Below are positions 49,966 through 59,389 of a stretch of DNA of 64,000 nucleotides, in pieces. The notes beneath the pieces were generated by a model. It made no database searches. It was not told where the DNA came from and was given only the letters and a program-made list of their open reading frames with translations. Made by a program: the position numbers and the translations under genes. The stretch comes from Janthinobacterium fluminis (lineage in GTDB: Bacteria > Pseudomonadota > Gammaproteobacteria > Burkholderiales > Burkholderiaceae_D), in contig NZ_JAQQXR010000007.1 of NCBI RefSeq assembly GCF_028595325.1, positions 62,001 to 126,000 of the forward strand. The letters run 5' to 3'. How positions within the stretch are numbered: the stretch's first letter is position 1; the number at the start of each line of letters is the position of its first letter.

Positions 49966-51255
49966 ATGTCCATGTTCCCCACGCCCACGCCGCTGTTGCC
50001 GGCCGACCCAGTCGCGCCGGTGCCGCCGCCGCCGCCCAGCCACATGGCGCCGCTCAGCCGCGGCGCGCTGGCGACGATGCTGGCGCTGCTGGCCATGCTC
50101 GGCCCGTTCTCGATCGACACCTACCTGCCGGCCTTCCCGGCCATCCAGGGCTCGCTGAACGCCAGCGCCATCGAGGTGCAGCAGTCGCTGACCTTGTACA
50201 TGCTGGCCTTCGCCGGCATGGTGCTGTGGCACGGCGCGCTGTCGGACTCCTTCGGCCGGCGCAACCTGATCCTCGGATCGCTGGCGCTGTTCGCCATCGG
50301 CACGCTCGGCTGCGCCGCCTCCAGCAGCGTGCATTACCTGTGGGCCTTCCGCGTGCTGCAGGGCGTCTCGGCCGGCGCCGGCGTGGTCGTCGGCCGCGCC
50401 ATCATCCGCGACCTGTATTCGGACGCGCCGGCGGCGCGCCTGCTGTCGATGGTGACGATGATTTTCTCGATCGCCCCGGCGATCGCCCCCATCATGGGCG
50501 GCTGGATCGTCAAGCTGCTGGACTGGCGGGCGATTTTCCTGTTCCTGTTCGCCTACACCCTGCTGCTGCTGTGGTTCTGCTACAAGCGCCTGCCGGAAAC
50601 GCTGCCGCCGGACAAGCGCCAGCCCTTCAATCCGCGCTACATCGCGCGCAACTACCGGCAGATCCTGCGCGCGCCGCTGTTCCACATGAAGGCCGGCGTG
50701 GTCGCCTTCAATTTCGCCGGCCTGTTCCTGTTCATCACGGCCGCGCCGGTGATGCTGCCGCGCCATCTGCACCTCGGGCCGGACCAGTTCGGCTGGCTGT
50801 TCATCCCCTCCGTCGGCGGCATCTTCCTCGGCGCGCTGGCGGCCAACCGCATCGCCGGCAAGATCAGCTTCGCGCGGCAGATCGGCTACGGCTTTTGCCT
50901 GCTGCTGGGCGCCTCCGCCTGCAACGTCGGCTACCACCTGTTCTTCGCGCCGGCGCTGCCGTGGTCGGTGGCGCCGATGTTCTTCTACACCTTCGGCATG
51001 TCGCTCGTCGCGCCGGGCGCGACGATGCTGGCGATGGACTTGTTCCCGCACATCCGCGGCACGGTGGCGTCCTGCCAATCGTTCGCCCAGACGCTGCTGG
51101 GCGCCGTCGTGGCCGGCGTCGTCGCGCCCTTCCTGTCGCACTCGGTGCTGTGGCTGGCCGGCGGCCAGCTGGCCTGCGCGCTGATTTCGCTGGGCCTGTG
51201 GCTGACGTCGCGGCTGTTCCGCGAGCGCTGGCGCGCGTCCGCGGCGGCGCCGTAG
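49966..51255 (+). CDS. Bcr/CflA-type drug-resistance MFS transporter
   Basis: The 429-residue protein has 12 membrane helices. LGPFSIDTYLPAFPAI in the first helix and GALSDSFGRRNLILGS between helices 2 and 3 are typical of the Bcr/CflA subfamily, and RVLQGVSAGAGVVVGRAIIRD marks helix 4. It exports drugs in exchange for protons; substrates unknown. The start is ATG at 49966 or 49972. It is followed by a change to AT-rich sequence before the signalling block. Confidence 0.9.
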   Translation: MSMFPTPTPLLPADPVAPVPPPPPSHMAPLSRGALATMLALLAMLGPFSIDTYLPAFPAIQGSLNASAIEVQQSLTLYMLAFAGMVLWHGALSDSFGRRNLILGSLALFAIGTLGCAASSSVHYLWAFRVLQGVSAGAGVVVGRAIIRDLYSDAPAARLLSMVTMIFSIAPAIAPIMGGWIVKLLDWRAIFLFLFAYTLLLLWFCYKRLPETLPPDKRQPFNPRYIARNYRQILRAPLFHMKAGVVAFNFAGLFLFITAAPVMLPRHLHLGPDQFGWLFIPSVGGIFLGALAANRIAGKISFARQIGYGFCLLLGASACNVGYHLFFAPALPWSVAPMFFYTFGMSLVAPGATMLAMDLFPHIRGTVASCQSFAQTLLGAVVAGVVAPFLSHSVLWLAGGQLACALISLGLWLTSRLFRERWRASAAAP

Positions 51256-51369
51256 GCATAAGTAATCCTTAACTAAATTTTCTTAATTGCAAGTTATTCG
51301 GTGCTTTATGCTAATATTGCTTTTTTGTGGAATCGGCCCGTGCTAAACGGAAGGCCGCTTCAGTAAAAC

Positions 51370-53583
51370 ATGGCCGCGCTGCGCCGTTCAGCGCCCCTCC
51401 GATCCGACCTTCTTTTGGCGGCAGTGCTTGATACGATGCATCATTCTGACCACGATATCCGCAATCGCCTGTTGATTGCCAGGCTGCCGGCCATGCCCCA
51501 GATTTTGATCAAGCTGATCGAGCACTTGCAGGCGGACGACGCCGGCATGCCGGAGCTGGCGGCGCTGATCGCCAAGGACGCCGGCATGACCAGCAAGATA
51601 CTGGCCGTGGCCAACAGCTCGGCCTACCAGCGCCACAGCCGCAACGTCGGCCTGGAGCAGTCGCTGGTGTCGCTGGGCACGGACATGATCAAGACGCTGG
51701 TCATCAGCGAGTCGGTGTTCCAGACCTTCAACAGCTTCCCCCATTCCGCCGGCACCGACTTGCGCGCCTTCTGGAAAAGCTCGCTGACGGCGGCCGTGCT
51801 CGCCCGCGACATCGCCAAGGCGAGCGGCTACGCCCACGTCGAGGAAGCCTACCTGGCCGGCCTGCTGCACAACGTCGGCCGGCTGGCGCTGCTGGCGACG
51901 GCGCCGAAGGAGTACGGCTTCAACTTCATGGCGCGCGACGACGACGCGCTGTGCGCCGTCGAGCAGCGCACCCTGCAAATCACCCATTCCGAGGCGGGCG
52001 CCTGGCTGATCGAGCGCTGGCATCTGGATTCCTTCCTGGCCGACAGCGTGCTCTACCACCACGAGCCGGTGGCGCGGCTGGAGTCGGCCCACCCGCTGAT
52101 CCGCATCGTCCGCCTGGCGCATCTGCTGTGCTGCCACGAAGAGCAGCAGACGGCCATCGCCGACGCGTCGCGCCTGTGCGGCCTGGGCGACAGCGCGCTG
52201 GCGATCATCGCCAAGGCGGCCGCGCGCCAGGTGGCGAAGGCGGCAGAGCAGCTCGGCATCGACCTGGCCGGCGCCGACGACGTGGCGGCGCCGCCGGCCG
52301 TCGCGCCGGCGCCGCCGGACCCGGTGCAGCAGCGCCTCTCCGAGGAGGTGCGCAATATGGTGCTGGTGTCGGAAATGGGCCAGACCTTCGCCCGCCAGCA
52401 GGGCGAGGCCGGCCTGCTCGACTCGATCACCCGCTCGGCGCGCATCCTGTTCGATTTTGGCACCACCGTCGTGCTGCTGGAGAACGCCACCGGCCTGGCC
52501 CTGGTCGGCGCGGCCGGCGGCGAACAGCAGCAGCGCCTGGCCGAATTCGCCATCCCGCTGGCCAAGGGCGGGCCGCTGGCGGCCGCCGCGCTGCAGCGCC
52601 GCCTCGCCTTCGTCGGCCGCGCCGACGCGGCGCTGGGCATCGTCGAGGACCAGTTGTTCCGCATCCTCGGCACCGACAGCCTGGTCTGCCTGCCGCTGCT
52701 GGCCGGCCAGCGCTGCCTGGGCGTGCTGATCGGCGGCGTGCACGCCTGGCAGGTGGCCGGCTACCAGCAGCGCGAGCGCTTCCTGCAATCGTTCGGCCAC
52801 CAGGCCGCCGTCGCGCTGGAGACGTCGATGAGCGAGCGCGGCCACGCGCGCCGCCAACTGGCCCACGTCGCCGAGGAATACCGCGAGGCCTCGCGCCGCG
52901 TCGTCCACGAGGTGAACAATCCGCTGGCCATCATCAAGAACTATCTGAGCGTGCTCGACAGCAAACTGGCGCGCAACGAAGCCGTCGTCGGCGAAATGGC
53001 CATCTTGAACGAGGAAATCGACCGCGTCGGCCAGCTCGTCGGCGGCCTGGCCGAGCTGCAGCCCAGCGAGGGCGGCCGCGTCGCCGACGCCGCGCGCGTG
53101 GCGGCCGAGGTGCTGCGCCTGTTCCGCGCCACCGGCTTCGTGCCGGCCTCGGTGCAGATCGTCGCGCGCATGCTGGACGAGCCGGCCGAGGTCGAGGCCG
53201 ACGCCGACATGCTCAAGCAAGTGCTGGTGAACCTCGTCAAGAACGCCGTCGAGGCGATGCCGGCCGGCGGCACCATAGAAATCTGCAACCGCGGCCACGT
53301 CAACCGCGAACGCCGCCTGTACGTCGAGCTGTGCGTCAGCGACAGCGGCCCCGGCCTGTCGGCCGAGGTGCTGGCGAACCTGTTCTCGCCCGTGCGCAGC
53401 GGCAAGGACGGCGCCCACCACGGCCTCGGCCTGTCCATCGTCCACGGCCTCGTCAAGAAGATGCAGGGCATGATCAGCTGCCGCAGCGGCCGCAACGGCA
53501 CCTCGTTCGAAATCCTGCTGCCGGCCCGCGGCGGCGCCAGCCGGCAGCCCGGCGCGGTGACGCGGGCGCTCGACCCCGCCTGA
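51370..53583 (+). CDS. HDOD-GAF hybrid sensor histidine kinase
   Basis: The 737-residue cytoplasmic protein has an HDOD domain (about 35-240, IAKDAGMTSKILAVANSSAY and AGLLHNVGRLALL), a linker, a GAF domain (about 330-480) and a histidine kinase. The phosphorylated His is His513 in VVHEVNNPLAII. The ATPase boxes are NLVKNAVEAM (N), DSGPGLS (G1) and HHGLGLSIVHGLV (G2). Input signal unknown. It is 7 bp before a receiver-GGDEF-EAL gene, its likely partner. A start at 51436 is also possible. A -10-like TAATAT at 51312 with TTGCAA at 51287 (19-bp spacer) may be the promoter. Confidence 0.9.
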   Translation: MAALRRSAPLRSDLLLAAVLDTMHHSDHDIRNRLLIARLPAMPQILIKLIEHLQADDAGMPELAALIAKDAGMTSKILAVANSSAYQRHSRNVGLEQSLVSLGTDMIKTLVISESVFQTFNSFPHSAGTDLRAFWKSSLTAAVLARDIAKASGYAHVEEAYLAGLLHNVGRLALLATAPKEYGFNFMARDDDALCAVEQRTLQITHSEAGAWLIERWHLDSFLADSVLYHHEPVARLESAHPLIRIVRLAHLLCCHEEQQTAIADASRLCGLGDSALAIIAKAAARQVAKAAEQLGIDLAGADDVAAPPAVAPAPPDPVQQRLSEEVRNMVLVSEMGQTFARQQGEAGLLDSITRSARILFDFGTTVVLLENATGLALVGAAGGEQQQRLAEFAIPLAKGGPLAAAALQRRLAFVGRADAALGIVEDQLFRILGTDSLVCLPLLAGQRCLGVLIGGVHAWQVAGYQQRERFLQSFGHQAAVALETSMSERGHARRQLAHVAEEYREASRRVVHEVNNPLAIIKNYLSVLDSKLARNEAVVGEMAILNEEIDRVGQLVGGLAELQPSEGGRVADAARVAAEVLRLFRATGFVPASVQIVARMLDEPAEVEADADMLKQVLVNLVKNAVEAMPAGGTIEICNRGHVNRERRLYVELCVSDSGPGLSAEVLANLFSPVRSGKDGAHHGLGLSIVHGLVKKMQGMISCRSGRNGTSFEILLPARGGASRQPGAVTRALDPA

Positions 53584-53590
53584 GGCCAGA

Positions 53591-55774
53591 ATGAACGCGA
53601 ACTCCGCCGCCGCCATCCACATCGCCGCCGACGCCGCCGCCTGCGCCCCCGGCCAGGGCGCGCGCATCCTGCTGGTCGACGACGAGCCCAGGCTGCTCGC
53701 CTCGCTGTACGAACTGCTGCGCGGGCGCGACTACCAGCTCGTCACGGCCACCTGCGGCAGCGAGGCGCTGGAAGAGCTGGCCAAGCTGCGCTTCGACCTG
53801 ATCCTGCTCGACCTGCGCCTGCCCGACATGAGCGGCCACGAGATCATGGACTACATGAACGACCGCGGCATCGAGGGCGATGTCATCGTCATGAGCGGCG
53901 AGGTCGGCATCGACGCCGCCATCGGCGCCCTGAAGCGCGGCGCCTACGACTACCTGCGCAAGCCCTACAGCCGCGAGGAGCTGTTGAAGACGGTCGACAA
54001 CGCGCTGCAAAAGCGCCGGCTGGCGCTCGACAACGCGCGCATCGCCGCGCAGCTGGAAAACTCGGAAAAGATGTACCGCTACCTGGTCGACAGCTCGCCC
54101 GACATCATCTACACCTTGAACCACGAGGGCCGCATCACCTTCGTCAACGACCGCGTGCAGCAGTTGCTGGGCTTTAGCCGCGAGGAGCTGATCGGCCGGC
54201 ATTACGCGACGCTGGTGCACGACGAGGACCAGGAGCGGGCCCGCTACGCGATGAGCGAGCGGCGCCTCGACGAGCGCGTCTCGCGCCACGTCGAGCTGCG
54301 CCTGAAGTGCCGCACCGGCAACGGCGGCGACCGCACCTTCAGCAACACCCTGACGATGATAGGCATGCACGCGATCGGCATGCCGGCGCCCGAGCAGGGC
54401 TCCCGGCGGCAGGCCTTCTTCGGCACCTACGGCGTGGCGCGCGACATCACCGACCGCAAGCGCGCCGAGGAAGTGATCTCCTACCAGGCCTACCACGACA
54501 TCCTGACGGACCTGCCGAACCGCATGCTGTTCAAGGACCGCCTCGGCCTGGCCGTGATCCAGGCCAAGCGCAAGCAGGCCGAGCTGGCCGTGATGTTCAT
54601 CGACCTGGACCGCTTCAAGCTGGTCAACGACACGCTCGGCCACGTCAAGGGCGACGAGCTGCTGCAGCAGGTGGCGCTGCGCCTGAAGGATTGCCTGCGC
54701 CGCGGCGACACGCTGGCGCGCCAGGGCGGCGACGAGTTCACCATCGTGCTGCCGGAGCTGCGCGACCGCCAGGACGCGAAAGCCATCGCCGACAAGTTTT
54801 TGGAAAGCCTGCACCAGCCCTTCGACCTGGACGGCCACGAAGTGCACATCTCGGCCAGCATCGGCATCGCCATCTATCCCGGCGACGGCGAAACCATCGA
54901 CGAGCTGCTGCGCCACGCCGACATCGCCATGTACCAGGTCAAGGCGCTGGGCAAGAACGGCCACAGTTTTTACCATAACTCGATGCTGGACGCGTCGCAC
55001 CAGAAGATCGCGCTGGAGCAGAGCCTGCGCAAGGCGCTCGAACTGAACGAGCTGGAAATGTACTACCAGCCGCAGGTCGACGTGGCCACCGGCCGCATCG
55101 TCGGCGCCGAGGGCCTGATGCGCTGGAACCACCCGCAGCGCGGCCTGCTGTCGGCCGGCGAGTTCCTCCCCTTCGCCGAGGAGAACGGCTTGATGCTGCC
55201 GATCTCCGACTGGATGCTGGACGCCCTGTGCCGCGACCTGGCGCGCTGGAACGCGGCCGGCGGCGAGCACGTCCGCCTGTCGCTGAACCTGTCGCCGCAA
55301 TACCTGGACCGCGGCGACTTCTTTGAAAAAATGCGCGGCGCGCTGGGCCGCTACGGCATCGCGCCGGCGCAGATCGAAGTGGAAATCACGGAAAACATCT
55401 GCATCCGCAACCCGCAGTACGCCATCGAACAGCTCAACAAACTATGCCTGCTGGGCGTTTCCGTGGCCATCGACGACTTCGGCACCGGCTACTCCTCGCT
55501 GTCCTACCTGCACCGCTTCCCCATCCACACGATCAAGATCGACCAGTCGTTTGTGAAGGAAATCCACGACGAAAACGGCCACTTCCCGGTGATCTTGGCG
55601 ATCATCTCGATCGCCCGCGGGCTGGGCCTGCACCTGATCGCCGAGGGCGTCGAGACGCAGGCGCAGGCGCGCTACCTGCAGGCCAGCGGCTGCTCGACGA
55701 TGCAGGGCTATCTGTACCACCGCCCGATCTCGCTGGAGAATTTCATCGCCGTGCTGCAGGCGCAGCGGGCCTAA
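53591..55774 (+). CDS. Receiver-PAS-GGDEF-EAL c-di-GMP turnover protein
   Basis: The 727-residue protein has a receiver domain (about 24-140, phosphoacceptor Asp74 in LILLDLRLPD), a PAS domain (about 150-285), a GGDEF domain with intact GGDEF at 379-383 and RxxD (RRGD) five residues earlier, and an EAL domain. The EAL signature is E507-G-L in AEGLMRW, still ExL; EITENI, DDFGTGYSSL, KIDQSFV and EGVETQ are present. Both making and breaking of c-di-GMP look possible. The paired kinase probably switches it by phosphorylation. Confidence 0.93.
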   Translation: MNANSAAAIHIAADAAACAPGQGARILLVDDEPRLLASLYELLRGRDYQLVTATCGSEALEELAKLRFDLILLDLRLPDMSGHEIMDYMNDRGIEGDVIVMSGEVGIDAAIGALKRGAYDYLRKPYSREELLKTVDNALQKRRLALDNARIAAQLENSEKMYRYLVDSSPDIIYTLNHEGRITFVNDRVQQLLGFSREELIGRHYATLVHDEDQERARYAMSERRLDERVSRHVELRLKCRTGNGGDRTFSNTLTMIGMHAIGMPAPEQGSRRQAFFGTYGVARDITDRKRAEEVISYQAYHDILTDLPNRMLFKDRLGLAVIQAKRKQAELAVMFIDLDRFKLVNDTLGHVKGDELLQQVALRLKDCLRRGDTLARQGGDEFTIVLPELRDRQDAKAIADKFLESLHQPFDLDGHEVHISASIGIAIYPGDGETIDELLRHADIAMYQVKALGKNGHSFYHNSMLDASHQKIALEQSLRKALELNELEMYYQPQVDVATGRIVGAEGLMRWNHPQRGLLSAGEFLPFAEENGLMLPISDWMLDALCRDLARWNAAGGEHVRLSLNLSPQYLDRGDFFEKMRGALGRYGIAPAQIEVEITENICIRNPQYAIEQLNKLCLLGVSVAIDDFGTGYSSLSYLHRFPIHTIKIDQSFVKEIHDENGHFPVILAIISIARGLGLHLIAEGVETQAQARYLQASGCSTMQGYLYHRPISLENFIAVLQAQRA

Positions 55775-55780
55775 GGATAC

Positions 55781-57367
55781 ATGCAGACAGCGAACCGCAG
55801 CGCGGCCGACGCCGCCCACTCCAGCGCCGAATACCTGCGCGTCAAGGCGCTGGCCGAGCGCGGCGTCGCCAACGCCCAGCACAGCCTCGGCTTCATGTAC
55901 TGCAACGGCCAGGGCGTCGCGCAAGACCACGCGCAAGCCTTTGCCTGGTATCGCCTGGCGGCGGCCCAGGGGCTGGAGCAGGCCCAGTACAACCTCGGCG
56001 TGATGTGCCAGAAGGGCCAGGGCGTCGGCCAGAGCTACGAGCAGGCCGCGCACTGGTATCGGCTGGCCGCCGAGCAGGGTTACGCGGCGGCCCAGTACAA
56101 CCTCGGCTGGCTGTACGCGAAGGGCCACGGCGTCGCGCCCAGCAGCGCCCAGGCCATGCACTGGTTCAGCAAGGCGGCCGAGCAGGGCGACGCCGGCGCG
56201 CAAAACAACCTCGGCATGATGTACGACAACGGCAAGGGCGTGCCGCAGGACTTCGGCCTGGCCATTGCCTGGTATCGCAAGGCCGCCGAGCAGGGCCACG
56301 CGCGCGCCCAGTTCAAGCTCGGGCTGCGCTATGACAACGGCCAGGGCGTCGCGCCAGACCGCCAGCAGGGACTGGTCTGGTTCGCCAAGGCCGCCGAGCA
56401 GGGTTACGCGCCGGCCCAGTTCAACCTGGCGCTGCGCTACGACAAGGGCGAGAACGTGGCCCAGGACAGCCAGAAGGCGGTGCTGTGGTATCGCCGCGCC
56501 GCCGCGCAGGGCCATGCCAGCTCGCAATTCAACCTGGGCCTGATCTACGACAACGGCCAGGGCGTGCCGCGCGACGAGGCCCAGGCCCTGGACTGGTATC
56601 GCCAGGCGGCCGAGCAAGGCCACGCCGGGGCGCAAAACAATCTGGGATTGCATTACGAGCACGGCCAGGGCGTGGCGCAAGACTACGGATTGGCGCAGCA
56701 GTGGTACAGAAAGGCGGCCGAGCAGGGTTTCCCGGCCGGGCAATACCACCTCGGCCTGCTGTACGACCACGGCTACGGCATGGCGGCCGACCACCAGGAA
56801 GCCGTGTTCTGGTATCGCAAGGCGGCCGACCAGGGCCACCTGCGCGCCCAGTTCGACCTCGGCCTGCGCTACGACACGGGGCAGGGCGTGCCGCGCGACG
56901 CGGCCCTGGCGCTGGCCTGGTATCGCCGCGCCGCCGAACAGGACTACGCGGCCGCGCAATACATGCTGGCGCTGCTGCACGACCGCGACGACGGCCCGGC
57001 GCCCGACGGCGCCCAGGCGCTGGCCTGGTATCGCAAGGCGGCCGGGCAGGGCCACACGCTGGCCCAGTTCACGCTTGGCCTGCGCTACGACAACGGCCAG
57101 GGCGTGCCGCAAGACTACGCCGCCGCCCACGCCTGGTATGTGAAGGCGGCCCGGCAGGGCCACGCCCGCGCCCAGCTCAACCTGGGGCTGATGTATGCCA
57201 GCGGCCAGGGCGCGCCGGCCGACCCGGTGCAAGCTTACCTGTGGCTGTCGATGGCCGACAAAAACGGCGCCGAGGGCGCCGCCAAATTCATGCGCCAGGC
57301 GGCCGCGCGCATGGGTGCGGGCGAGCTCGCGCACGCCCGCCAGCGGCTGGAACTGCTGCCCGGCTGA
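55781..57367 (+). CDS. Sel1-repeat protein with 13 repeats
   Basis: The 528-residue protein consists of 13 Sel1-like repeats of 36 residues, each with the pattern A-Q-x-x-L-G-x-x-Y-x-x-G-x-G-V and A-x-x-W-Y-R-x-A-A-E-Q-G. No signal peptide or membrane segment is seen, so it is probably a cytoplasmic scaffold. It is 6 bp after the c-di-GMP gene, and may link that protein or its kinase to a target. Repeats are also alike at the DNA level (108-bp period), which favours copy-number change. Confidence 0.9.
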   Translation: MQTANRSAADAAHSSAEYLRVKALAERGVANAQHSLGFMYCNGQGVAQDHAQAFAWYRLAAAQGLEQAQYNLGVMCQKGQGVGQSYEQAAHWYRLAAEQGYAAAQYNLGWLYAKGHGVAPSSAQAMHWFSKAAEQGDAGAQNNLGMMYDNGKGVPQDFGLAIAWYRKAAEQGHARAQFKLGLRYDNGQGVAPDRQQGLVWFAKAAEQGYAPAQFNLALRYDKGENVAQDSQKAVLWYRRAAAQGHASSQFNLGLIYDNGQGVPRDEAQALDWYRQAAEQGHAGAQNNLGLHYEHGQGVAQDYGLAQQWYRKAAEQGFPAGQYHLGLLYDHGYGMAADHQEAVFWYRKAADQGHLRAQFDLGLRYDTGQGVPRDAALALAWYRRAAEQDYAAAQYMLALLHDRDDGPAPDGAQALAWYRKAAGQGHTLAQFTLGLRYDNGQGVPQDYAAAHAWYVKAARQGHARAQLNLGLMYASGQGAPADPVQAYLWLSMADKNGAEGAAKFMRQAAARMGAGELAHARQRLELLPG

Positions 57368-57459
57368 ACCCCGTTGCCCGGCGCCGCCGATGCGGCATCA
57401 GGGCGGCGCGGGATGTGTTAATGTCGTGGACACAATATCCTCCCTCCAAAGGAAAAACC

Positions 57460-58155
57460 ATGCCACGTTTGAACCTCCCCCGTGCCGCCGCGCTGACGTG
57501 CGCGCTGGCGTTTGCCGCCGCCGCCATCGCCGGCCCCCTGGACAGCATCAGTAAACAGGACGCCAACAGCGGGCTGAAGGCGGCGCTGGAGGCCGGGTCG
57601 GCCGCGGCCGTTGCCAAGCTCGGCGTCGAGAACGGCTTCCTCAACAACGACAAGGTCAAAATCCAGCTTCCCGGCATTCTGGAGCAAGCCCGCCCGCTGC
57701 TGAAAATGACGGGCCGTGGCCAGCAGCTCGACGAGCTGGTACTGTCGATGAACCGGGCGGCGGAATCGGCCATTCCGCTGGCCAAGCCGCTGCTGGTCAA
57801 CGCCGTCAAGTCGATGAGCGTGACCGACGCGAAAAACATCCTGACCGGCGGCGACACCTCGGTGACGGATTTTTTCAAGGAAAAGACATCCGCGCCGCTG
57901 GCCGTCAAATTTTTGCCGATGGTGAAATCGGTGACGGACCGCTCCGGGCTGGCCGGCAAATACAACGCGACGATGGGACAGGTGGCGAAGGCCGGCCTGG
58001 TGCCGCAACAGCAAGCCACGGTGGAAAGCTATGTGACCCAGCGCGCCCTCGACGGCCTGTACCTGATGATAGGCGAAGAGGAAAAAGCCATACGCCGCGA
58101 TCCGATTTCGTATGGCAGCGCCATCATCAGCAAGGTGTTCGGCAGCTTGAAGTGA
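57460..58155 (+). CDS. DUF4197-family exported protein
   Basis: The 231-residue protein has a signal peptide (MPRLNLPRAAALTCALAFAA, cut near AIAG). The mature part begins LDSISKQDANSGLKAALEAGSAAAV and has NGFLNNDKVKIQLPG and LDGLYLMIGEEEKAIRRDP near the end, as in DUF4197. It is predicted to be helical and periplasmic. Function unknown. The start has the site AAAGGAAA; the long open frame above it is a shadow of the Sel1 gene. A MITE-like element starts 7 bp past the stop. Confidence 0.88.
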   Translation: MPRLNLPRAAALTCALAFAAAAIAGPLDSISKQDANSGLKAALEAGSAAAVAKLGVENGFLNNDKVKIQLPGILEQARPLLKMTGRGQQLDELVLSMNRAAESAIPLAKPLLVNAVKSMSVTDAKNILTGGDTSVTDFFKEKTSAPLAVKFLPMVKSVTDRSGLAGKYNATMGQVAKAGLVPQQQATVESYVTQRALDGLYLMIGEEEKAIRRDPISYGSAIISKVFGSLK

Positions 58156-58161
58156 GCGGCC

Positions 58162-58320
58162 AGTGTCCTGAATCACAGATTCGTTGAATAAATATGGCGA
58201 GAATCACCCTGATACTGCGTCGCAAATGCGCGCAAGGCCCCGGCCTTGCTGTGCTTTGCTCCTGGTCTCAGGCCGATTTCGTCACATTTATGATTCAACG
58301 AACTTGTGATTCAGGACACT
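58162..58320. mobile_element. 159-bp MITE-like element with 28-bp terminal inverted repeats
   Basis: The ends (58162-58189 and 58293-58320) are inverted copies matching at 26 of 28 positions and start AGTGTCCTGAATCACA. The interior has no coding frame and holds a small dyad, GCAAGGCC/GGCCTTGC. No clear target duplication is seen. The size and structure fit a non-autonomous element moved by an IS that is not in the window. The right end supplies two bases of the stop codon of the minus-strand gene beside it. Confidence 0.8.
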
Positions 58321-58618
58321 AGCGAAAGTGCGCCGCGACCCGGATGGCGGTCTTGATGGCGGCCAGCAGGATCGCGCCGATCAGCAGGGAAATCACTGCA
58401 GCGGGGAAAACGGCCGACAGCAGGCCGTTGCCGTTTTCATTTTCAAACAGCATGGCATACGTGCACAGGCCGACGAAGCTGGCGGCGAACACGCCGAGAA
58501 AAATCTTGACGTGGAATTTGTCGGCCTTGGCATGGGCCCGCATGGCTGCGCGCCGCTCGGCCGATGCATCCTCCGCTGCCGTTGATCCGGCCGTTGTAAG
58601 TGCCTCGTTTTCTTTCAT
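58319..58618 (-). CDS. Small two-helix membrane protein, possibly truncated
   Basis: The 99-residue protein (MKENEALTTAGSTAAEDASA) has a charged N-terminus and two membrane helices, FLGVFAASFVGLCTYAMLF and FPAAVISLLIGAILLAAIK. No family was recognised. Its stop TAG is made from the last two bases of the MITE plus one chromosomal base, so the original C-terminus may have been cut by the insertion. An alternative start at 58723 adds 35 residues of odd composition. Confidence 0.6.
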   Translation of the reverse strand: MKENEALTTAGSTAAEDASAERRAAMRAHAKADKFHVKIFLGVFAASFVGLCTYAMLFENENGNGLLSAVFPAAVISLLIGAILLAAIKTAIRVAAHFR

Positions 58619-58797
58619 GTGCGCGCCTGACTGTGCGTTGGTATGAGTTGTAAGCTTATCATTTCGCCGGCCAAATTGTCGTGTCTGCACGGAATTGCTG
58701 CAATATTCGCTATCGTCAATCAAAGCCGCAGGCTATCAACGCCGTCTCCCCGCAAGCACAAATGCAAACCTGCAGAGCCTTGTCGGTAAGAGCTGAC

Positions 58798-59250
58798 TCA
58801 TGGAACATTCGTAACAAAAACCTGCAGAGCGAAACGCTGTTGCCCATGCTCTTGTTCCAAGGCGTCTTGCATGTGGTCGTCGTTGCGCCAGTCCTCGTTC
58901 ACCACGCGGTTCGCAATGATCGATAACTCTTTCGTTTCGCTCAACTCGCAGCCAAATGGAAGCCGACCATGTGATCTTGAAACAAGGCTGAAGCGAAGCT
59001 GGCTACATTGAAAGTCATGCCAGCAATAGAACAGCATTTCTTTATCTCTTAGCTTTCTCCTTCTATCCTCGATAACCTGACTGATGAAATCGACAATATC
59101 TTCTGCATTGATCGTTGGCGCTTCATCCTCTAAAGGCGAAAAGCACCACATGTTTTCTATCGCTTCGTGATTAATGTTGCTGGGATCAACAACAACATCA
59201 TCATCTTTTGCCATTTTCAGCCACTTGTTTACTGCAATGGAGTTACTCAT
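58798..59250 (-). CDS. Hypothetical acidic protein
   Basis: The 150-residue protein begins MSNSIAVNKWLKMAKDDDVV. It is rich in Asp, Glu and Asn, has no membrane segment or signal peptide, and uses AT-rich codons unlike its surroundings. FCWHDFQCSQLRFSLVSRSH-like composition suggests a globular fold, but no family was recognised. The lower GC suggests it was acquired by transfer. No neighbours give a clue. Confidence 0.6.
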   Translation of the reverse strand: MSNSIAVNKWLKMAKDDDVVVDPSNINHEAIENMWCFSPLEDEAPTINAEDIVDFISQVIEDRRRKLRDKEMLFYCWHDFQCSQLRFSLVSRSHGRLPFGCELSETKELSIIANRVVNEDWRNDDHMQDALEQEHGQQRFALQVFVTNVP

Positions 59251-59389
59251 GCAAATCTTCCAATATCTATGTGGCCACTAGCGACGCGGCATATTCCTTG
59301 ACGTGGAAGCCCCATTGATCTCGTCTCTGCGGCCACCGCGCGCTCGCGGCACGCAAGACCGAAAGCACACCCGGGCCGCGCAGACCCTG

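Noticed and set aside
55820..57290. Regular DNA repeats of 108 bp, considered as a CRISPR-like array
   Set aside because: The period is 36 codons and the frame is open; the repeats encode Sel1 units. No CRISPR array or cas gene is in the window.
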